Assembly (NCBI GenBank): GCA_002327925.1 | Contig: DCVA01000036.1 | Coordinates: 76,763 to 140,762, forward strand | Source of the DNA: Anaerolineales bacterium UBA2200 | GTDB lineage: Bacteria; Chloroflexota; Anaerolineae; UBA2200 | Length of the DNA stretch: 64,000 nucleotides | Reading direction: 5' to 3' | Shown here: piece after piece, positions 58,372 to 64,000 of the stretch | Layout of the letters: every line of letters starts with the position of its first letter | Numbering within the stretch: position 1 is the stretch's first letter | Position numbers and translations under genes: made by a program | Notes under the pieces: generated by a model | What the model was told of the DNA's origin: nothing | Seen by the model: the letters and a program-made list of their open reading frames with translations, nothing else | The model's database searches: none

Positions 58372-60897
58372 ATGACCGTCACAGATGCGCTCCAGGAGCT
58401 GCGGCTAAACCCCCGTTTCGCGGGGCACATCACGTCCTACCATCGCCTGCCGGCGCGCATCGGAAAACGCGTCCCGTTGCCGGCAGGGCTCGACCCGCGA
58501 CTCGAGACAGCCCTCCGCCGGCGCGGTCTCGACGCCCTTTACGAGCACCAGTCCACCGCTATCGCCGCAGCGCTCAAGGGGGAGGATGTTGCGGTCGTGA
58601 CCGGTCCCGCCTCCGGTAAGACTCTGTGCTACAACCTGCCTGTGCTGAATTCACTACTGCTCGACCCGCTGGCTCATGCCTTGTACCTCTTCCCCACCAA
58701 GGCCCTAGCTCAGGACCAGTTGGCCTCCTGGCAGGAGCTCAGCGCCGGGCTGCTCGCACCTGTCGAGGCTGCGACGTACGACGGCGACACACCGCCTGCT
58801 GCCCGGGCACGAGTCCGGCGAGAAGCCCGACTGCTCATAACCAATCCTGACATGCTGCATGTAGGTCTGCTGCCGCACCACACTCGCTGGCAGGCGCTCT
58901 TCGGCAACCTGAGGTACGTAGTCCTCGATGAAATGCACACATACAGGGGTTTGCTGGGAAGCCACGTTGCCAATGTGCTGCGCCGCCTCATACGTGTGTG
59001 CGAGTTATACGGCGCCAGACCGCAGTTCGTGTGCTGCTCGGCCACAATCGCGAATCCCTCGGGCCTGGCCTCACAATTGCTGGGCCGCCCGGTAACGGTC
59101 GTAGACAACGACACGGCTCCGCGTGGTGAGCGCCACTTTGTCTTCTACAACCCTCCCCTGGTAGATCTAGCTCGCGGACTGAGGCGCGGCTTGATCGTCG
59201 AATCAGCAGCTCTGGCAGATTTCTTCCTTCTGCGCAACCTCTCCACGATCGTCTTCTGCCCTGGCCGCCGAGGTACCGAGCTGCTGCTGACCTACCTGCG
59301 CGGCGCTCTGGGCCAAAAGGGGCGGTCGGCCTCCCAGGTACGAGGGTATCGCGGGGGCTACCTGCCCCGAGAGAGGCGAAGCATCGAAAGAGGTCTTCGC
59401 GATGGCAGCGTGCGCGGTGTGGTGAGCACCAACGCCCTGGAGCTCGGCGTCGACATCGGCGACCTGAGCGTGTGCATTCTGAGCGGCTACCCCGGGACGA
59501 TTGCCAGCACATGGCAGCAGGCTGGCCGTGCCGGTCGCCGTCAAGACGCATCCGCCACAGTGCTCGTGGGCGGACCATCCCCGCTGGACCAGTATCTGCT
59601 CACGCATCCGCAATACCTGTTGGGACACACGCCGGAGGCCGCGCTCATCGCACCGGACAATCCCTTCGTGCTGCGCTCACACCTCGAGTGTGCCGCCTTC
59701 GAGTACCCCTTCAGGGAAGGAGAGGGCTTTTCTCCGGCCGTGGACACATCGGCTGCGCTCGCTGAGATTGGCGCCCAAGATGACGTCCTGCACAGGTCGG
59801 GCAAACGATGGTACTGGATGAGCAGTCGCTACCCGGCTCAGGACGTTTCCCTGCGTACGGCAGGAAACGAGCGCTTCTCTATCGTTAGCGCGGACAGCGG
59901 CGAGACAGTCGGCGAGGTGGATTCGTCCAGCGCTCCTCAGCTCGTTCACCCTGGCGCAGTCTACCTCCACGAGGGTGCCACCTATCTGGTGGAAGAACTT
60001 GACTGGCCCGCGCGGGTTGCGTCGGTACGCCATGTGGACGCGGACTATTTCACCCAGGCGTCTGTGTCGGCCAAGGTGCAGGTGCTCCAGGTACGGGATT
60101 CCCTCGCAGGGTTGCCCGCCTCTCGAGGATGGGGCGATGTGCAGGTGAATACGCGAGCGACCGGCTACAGTCGCCTCGCCTGGTTCTCTCACGAGAAGCT
60201 GGAAACGCTTCCACTCGACCTGCCTGAACTCGAGCTGATTACCACTGCCTACTGGCTGCACTTGGGAGCCGAGATCGTCACAGCATTGCAGGACCAGGGC
60301 GACTGGACCATCGCCGCGCTTCGCTCTTACGGCCCCAACTGGGCAGAGCAGAGGCGAAAGGCCCGCCAGCGCGACCGTTTCAGATGTCGCAACTGCGGTC
60401 GACCGGAGACTTCAGAGCGCCAGTTGGACGTGCACCATTTGTCCCCCTTTCGCACTTTCGACTACCGTCCCGGGCAGAACGACAACTACATCCAGGCCAA
60501 CCATTTAGACAACCTCGTCTCCCTTTGCCACGACTGTCACAGGCGGCTCGAGACGGCGCGCGAGATGCTGGGCACACTGGAGGGCATGGCCAATCTGCTC
60601 AAGTCCATCGCGCCGCTATTCCTGATGTGCGATTCGCGTGACCTGGGTGTGGTGGCGGACCTCGACATGGGCTTCACTGGTGGTCCGACCGTCGTGCTGT
60701 ACGATGCGGTGCCCGGGGGAGTGGGCTTCAGCGAGGCGCTGTTTGGACTCCACGACACGATCCTAGGGACCTGCCGTGACTGGGTCGACAAGTGCGCCTG
60801 CCAGGAGGGGTGCCCGGCCTGTGTGGGAGCTCCAGTCGAAACGGGACTGGGCGCCAAGAGGCGCGTCCGAACATTGCTCGACGCGCTGGTAGGATAG
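58372..60897 (+). CDS. MrfA/YprA-type DEAD/H helicase with embedded HNH domain and DUF1998
   Basis: 841-residue SF2 helicase. Motif I GPASGKT, motif II LDEMHTYRG, motif III CSATI, and the helicase C-domain (TNALELGVDIGD, QQAGRAGRR) are clear. From about residue 665 comes an HNH-type module: RFRCRNCGRPE, DVHHLSPF, NLVSLCHDCHRRL. The C-terminal DUF1998 part (CDSRDLGV, CACQEGCPACVG) has the four-Cys site of MrfA, a DNA-crosslink repair helicase. The HNH insert suggests DNA cleavage coupled to unwinding, in repair or defence. It probably lacks a 5' leader. Confidence 0.87.
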   Translation: MTVTDALQELRLNPRFAGHITSYHRLPARIGKRVPLPAGLDPRLETALRRRGLDALYEHQSTAIAAALKGEDVAVVTGPASGKTLCYNLPVLNSLLLDPLAHALYLFPTKALAQDQLASWQELSAGLLAPVEAATYDGDTPPAARARVRREARLLITNPDMLHVGLLPHHTRWQALFGNLRYVVLDEMHTYRGLLGSHVANVLRRLIRVCELYGARPQFVCCSATIANPSGLASQLLGRPVTVVDNDTAPRGERHFVFYNPPLVDLARGLRRGLIVESAALADFFLLRNLSTIVFCPGRRGTELLLTYLRGALGQKGRSASQVRGYRGGYLPRERRSIERGLRDGSVRGVVSTNALELGVDIGDLSVCILSGYPGTIASTWQQAGRAGRRQDASATVLVGGPSPLDQYLLTHPQYLLGHTPEAALIAPDNPFVLRSHLECAAFEYPFREGEGFSPAVDTSAALAEIGAQDDVLHRSGKRWYWMSSRYPAQDVSLRTAGNERFSIVSADSGETVGEVDSSSAPQLVHPGAVYLHEGATYLVEELDWPARVASVRHVDADYFTQASVSAKVQVLQVRDSLAGLPASRGWGDVQVNTRATGYSRLAWFSHEKLETLPLDLPELELITTAYWLHLGAEIVTALQDQGDWTIAALRSYGPNWAEQRRKARQRDRFRCRNCGRPETSERQLDVHHLSPFRTFDYRPGQNDNYIQANHLDNLVSLCHDCHRRLETAREMLGTLEGMANLLKSIAPLFLMCDSRDLGVVADLDMGFTGGPTVVLYDAVPGGVGFSEALFGLHDTILGTCRDWVDKCACQEGCPACVGAPVETGLGAKRRVRTLLDALVG

Positions 60898-60977
60898 TCA
60901 CCGGATACGGCACTGGTCTGGACGGCGAAGATGCACCCACCTCAGTGAATGAGGCGGGCCGAAAGGGGGCCCGCGCC

Positions 60978-63374
60978 CTATGGGGCGGGCTTGAGCAGGA
61001 GTCCGCCCTCGGATTGCTGCAGCAGATCCTCTCTCTCATAGAGCATCTCGTGCGGCTGCACCGCCAGCCATGAACTGATCATGTCGTCATAGTGGGGGTG
61101 TAGGGCCTGACCAGACTGTCCTGTCGTGATCTGGGAGAGCGAATTCTCCCAGTTGCCAACGTCGACCACCTGGCGGTACGAAGGCAAGGCGACCACCTCA
61201 AACGACTCAGGCTCATACGCCGTGGCATTGACAGTGCACCAGCTTCCCGGCACCGACAGAGGACCCCTGCTAAGCAGCAAATCCAGCGGCTTTACGGCTC
61301 CGAGGGGATGCGCGAAGGTGACCGTGTGCACCTTCCCCCAGGCCCACTGACTGTCAAGGTTACCGACCAGATCACCGTAGCGCCGATTCCAGAACTGCAT
61401 CGCCTCCAGAACGCTCTTCCTCAGGATCGCGTCTCGATCCTCCACCACCAAGGTTCCCACGTCGTCGAACCAGCCGCTGGTCGGCTGGTCCAGAATGTTG
61501 AAGAGGCCCTGGAGCGCGTTCGCCCAGGTGCGCGAGGTGATCTCCACTGCCCCCACCTCATCAGCAAAGGTGTTCACCAGGATACGCCATGTCACGACCT
61601 CGGCTATGCCAGCGGCGCCGCTATCCTTCGTCAGACTGTTGTCCCATCCCTCGAAGAAGCGCAGCGCCCGCTCTTGTAGCCAACCCTCGGGCTGAAGTGC
61701 CAGTACGTAGGGCATCACGCGTGTGGCAGGAATCGAATATGTGTCTGCCTGGATCGCGAGCATGTCGTCGACTGTTAGATCCGTCCTCGCCTCGAGCAGC
61801 TCATTAATGCGGGTAGCCCTCGATGGCTCAGCCCAGTCCGCCGAGATGAAGTACGGATAAGCGTCGGAGACCACCTTGTTACTCGCCGTCACCAGGTAGT
61901 GTGTCGCCGGGTTGAAGGCGGTGGGCAGCTCATCATAGGGTATGTAACCGGTCCACTCATACTCGCCAGTCCAGCCTGGCACCGGTACCATACCGGCGCC
62001 CCGGGCGCGAACGGGGATCTGGCCCGGCAGTTGGTAACCGATATTCCCCTCCGCGTCGGCATAGACAAAGTTCTGCGACGGTGCATTCCAGGAGCGAAGC
62101 GCATCACGGAACTCCTCCCAGTTGCCTGCACGGTTCAGCAAGTACACACTACCGAATACTCCCCCGCCTTCGAGGGCGGTCCAACGCAGAGCGACGGGTT
62201 GCTGCGTGCGCGATGGAGCCGTGGTCAGCAGGGGACCGTGGCGCGTCAGCCGCACCGACAGCAGTTCTGGCTCAGGGCGGCCTTTGACCCAGATCGTCTC
62301 AGACACGACCGTCATGTCCTGCCACTCACCTTGGAACTGGTACTGGTCGGGATTGTCCGGATTGATCTTCTCCACGTAGAGATCCTGCACGTCCGCGCCG
62401 GAGTTGGTGACTCCCCAGGCTATGGAGCGATTATGCCCGATGATCACCCCGGGACATCCGGGAAAAGAGACCCCGGTTACGTCGAGGCTGCCTGTCGCGA
62501 GGTGGACTTCGTACCAGATGGAGGGCATCTGAACGCTGAGGTGTGGATCATTTGCCAGAATCGGCCTTCCGGAGGTCGTTTTCGTCCCGTCGACCACCCA
62601 GTTGTTGCTTCCCAGGAATTCGCCGCCGTAGCCTGTGAGCTCCTGAGCCTGCCGATAGCCAGTCAGCAGGGAGGTATCAAGGCTCCCGTAGTCGCCCAGC
62701 TCGACGGGCAGGATAGTGAGCGCATCGTGCGGATAGGCCGGCAGAAGTTGTAGCACCTTCTCTTCGCCGAGCGACGCGATTAGCTGGAGGCGCACTATCT
62801 CACTCTCCCAGTTGCCTCCGAGACTCAGTGCGATGACCTTACCCCACGCCAGCGTGTCTGTGGGAGTCCACGGTTCGGGGGCAAAGGCCAGAAGCTGGAA
62901 CTCTATGGGAAGGTGGTTGCGATGCGTGGAAATGAACACATTGACGCCATCGGCATAAGACTGAAGGCAGGCGAGCACGTCATTCGGCAGATCCTGCAGC
63001 TCAGTCTGGGCCGCCCTGTACAAGCCGACCGTACGCAGCCATCGATCAGAATCGAGCGCAGGCTCCCCAAGGACTTCCGACAGCCGCCCCGCGGCGATAC
63101 GGCGGCTGAACTCCATCTGCCAGAGGCGGTCCTGGGCATGGACGTAGCCCTGGGCCATGTACACGTCGTGGTCGCTGTGGGCGTAAATGTGCGGAACGCC
63201 CCACCTGTCGCGGATGACCTCAACTTCCTCCCTGAGGCCCGGGATTTCCAGCGTGCCACGAGAGCGAGGAAACGTAGCCCTGAACAGAACCTGGTACGAA
63301 GCGCCAGCGAAAAGCAGGCAGGAGATCAGCAGGGTCAAGGATAGCGCGCGCAGCGCTCTTCTGAGTCTTCTCAT
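60978..63374 (-). CDS. Penicillin-acylase-family Ntn hydrolase
   Basis: 798-residue precursor (S45 family) with an N-terminal signal or anchor segment (about 9-28). The alpha-subunit part has VIRDRWGVPHIYAHSDHDVYMAQGYVHAQDRLWQME. Autocleavage would occur before S256 in LGSNNWVV, which becomes the N-terminal nucleophile of the beta chain; DPHLSVQMPSIWYEVHL and ITGHN-like GHNRSIAWGVTNSGAD follow. Substrates in this family include acyl-homoserine lactones and beta-lactams; not predictable here. ATG 63374 follows GAGGAAAG. Confidence 0.9.
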   Translation of the reverse strand: MRRLRRALRALSLTLLISCLLFAGASYQVLFRATFPRSRGTLEIPGLREEVEVIRDRWGVPHIYAHSDHDVYMAQGYVHAQDRLWQMEFSRRIAAGRLSEVLGEPALDSDRWLRTVGLYRAAQTELQDLPNDVLACLQSYADGVNVFISTHRNHLPIEFQLLAFAPEPWTPTDTLAWGKVIALSLGGNWESEIVRLQLIASLGEEKVLQLLPAYPHDALTILPVELGDYGSLDTSLLTGYRQAQELTGYGGEFLGSNNWVVDGTKTTSGRPILANDPHLSVQMPSIWYEVHLATGSLDVTGVSFPGCPGVIIGHNRSIAWGVTNSGADVQDLYVEKINPDNPDQYQFQGEWQDMTVVSETIWVKGRPEPELLSVRLTRHGPLLTTAPSRTQQPVALRWTALEGGGVFGSVYLLNRAGNWEEFRDALRSWNAPSQNFVYADAEGNIGYQLPGQIPVRARGAGMVPVPGWTGEYEWTGYIPYDELPTAFNPATHYLVTASNKVVSDAYPYFISADWAEPSRATRINELLEARTDLTVDDMLAIQADTYSIPATRVMPYVLALQPEGWLQERALRFFEGWDNSLTKDSGAAGIAEVVTWRILVNTFADEVGAVEITSRTWANALQGLFNILDQPTSGWFDDVGTLVVEDRDAILRKSVLEAMQFWNRRYGDLVGNLDSQWAWGKVHTVTFAHPLGAVKPLDLLLSRGPLSVPGSWCTVNATAYEPESFEVVALPSYRQVVDVGNWENSLSQITTGQSGQALHPHYDDMISSWLAVQPHEMLYEREDLLQQSEGGLLLKPAP

Positions 63375-63470
63375 CCGGCTTTCCTCACTCGTCTGCCGCG
63401 GGTTCCGAACGCATGATCGACCCGAGAGGGTCGAGTTGGCCAACGCCTCCCGGCCCGAACCTGACCACCC

Positions 63471-63869
63471 TTAGTCCTTCGCGCAATCGCAGGCCACCGC
63501 CACCGCCTCGATCTCCACCCTCGCACCCAGAGGAAGGGCGCCCACCTGCATGGCCGAGCGAGCGGGTGCGTCCACCGAAAAGAACTCGCCATAGACCTGG
63601 TTCATGGCCGGCCAATCCCCAATGTCCTGCAGGAACACAGTCGTCTTTACTACGTGGTCGAGGCATGAACCGGCGGCCTCCACGATGGCCTGGATGTTGA
63701 GCAGCACTTGCCTGGTCTGGCTGGCTATATCGGGACCCGCGAACTCACGGGTCCCCGGCAGCAGGCCAATCTGCCCGGCGGTATAGATCGTATCGCCAGT
63801 TCGAACGGCTTGAGAGTAAGGGCCAACGGCAACAGGAGCCTGATCTGTAGAAACGGTCTGCTTGGGCAT
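63471..63869 (-). CDS. ridA: RidA-family enamine/imine deaminase
   Basis: Hydrolyses reactive enamines and imines from PLP enzymes, 132 residues, family length. APVAVGPYSQAV, YTAGQIGL, VVKTTVFLQDI and the catalytic Arg in APARSAMQV are present, as is EIEAVAVA. Ends in a short CDCAKD tail with two Cys. Own promoter upstream. Confidence 0.94.
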   Translation of the reverse strand: MPKQTVSTDQAPVAVGPYSQAVRTGDTIYTAGQIGLLPGTREFAGPDIASQTRQVLLNIQAIVEAAGSCLDHVVKTTVFLQDIGDWPAMNQVYGEFFSVDAPARSAMQVGALPLGARVEIEAVAVACDCAKD

Positions 63870-63900
63870 TAGCTTCCCCCTCGCATCTTGATGTCTCTAG

Positions 63901-63928
63901 ATTGTAGTCAGAATCGCCGCCGGGGCAA
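63901..63928 (-). promoter_or_regulatory. Promoter of ridA
   Basis: On the minus strand TTGCCC (63928-63923), 16 bases, TACAAT (63906-63901). The remaining bases to the window end show no gene. Confidence 0.6.
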
Positions 63929-64000
63929 TTGTACCGTGATGGCGTGGCCGGCCCTTCGAGACCCACGTGTTTTTCTTGTTAGGCACAGTTGAAATCTGGA

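Noticed and set aside
60950..60975. Hairpin between the helicase and penicillin-acylase genes as a terminator
   Set aside because: GCGGGCC/GGGCCCGC pairing is short and has no T run on either strand.

Overview
The window is a GC-rich bacterial chromosome segment. Fused E1 alpha/beta subunits, a DUF5679 mini zinc-ribbon protein, an MscL with a C-terminal zinc ribbon, many lipoproteins, Thr/Pro-rich extracellular stalks and an LVIVD propeller protein suggest an anaerobic Chloroflexota (Anaerolineae-like) lineage; this is inference, as no rRNA is present. Promoters with TTGACA/TATAAT-like boxes at 16-18 bp spacing occur throughout, and most genes have AGGAGG-type ribosome sites.

1-13.5 kb: infA (minus, cut by the window edge), a DeoR-family regulator with a CGAAAGC operator at its own promoter, a complete 2-oxoacid dehydrogenase operon (fused E1, E2 with two subunit-binding domains, E3), trmFO, a TIM-barrel isomerase, an M28 lipoprotein, a DapL-like aminotransferase, hflX (probable ATT start) and ptsI. 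14-18.5 kb: two S41 proteases, smpB next to a complete tmRNA gene, and an MTA phosphorylase. 18.6-32.7 kb: uvrA with a palindrome inside its promoter, a trans-sulfuration enzyme, yqeB (selenium-dependent molybdenum hydroxylase maturation), FAD and 2Fe-2S subunits of a molybdenum hydroxylase without the catalytic subunit, hemW, argGH with a terminator in the leader, an FmdB zinc ribbon, and tldD/tldE. 32.8-44.7 kb: a double-propeller surface protein, HtrA lipoprotein, MGDG-synthase-like glycosyltransferase, ATP-grasp protein, and the livKHMGF branched-chain amino-acid transporter.

44.8-50 kb is the accessory region and the most interesting part. An insertion sequence with paired terminal repeats precedes an ArsR-controlled operon. 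That operon encodes a small protein that makes sense only if two consecutive UGA codons are read as selenocysteine, a reductive-dehalogenase-like corrinoid/iron-sulfur protein with a Tat signal, a lipobox and an embedded C2H2 zinc finger, a two-cluster ferredoxin, and a glutaredoxin-like protein whose UGA is followed by two sense codons and TAA (U-x-x-stop). Both UGA sites are followed at SECIS-like distance by hairpins with a GGU apical loop. Together with yqeB this suggests a selenium-using organism with an undescribed metal- or redox-responsive electron-transfer system. No selA, selB, selC or selD is present in the window.

50-64 kb: a repeat-rich DUF937-like protein beside a leaderless-secretion trypsin-like protease, a decayed DUF4380-like gene, GH13 glucosidase and nagA (one operon), mscL, a DUF5679 gene, an MrfA-type helicase with an embedded HNH domain and probably leaderless mRNA, a penicillin-acylase-family hydrolase, and ridA. 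No tRNA, rRNA or CRISPR array was seen.
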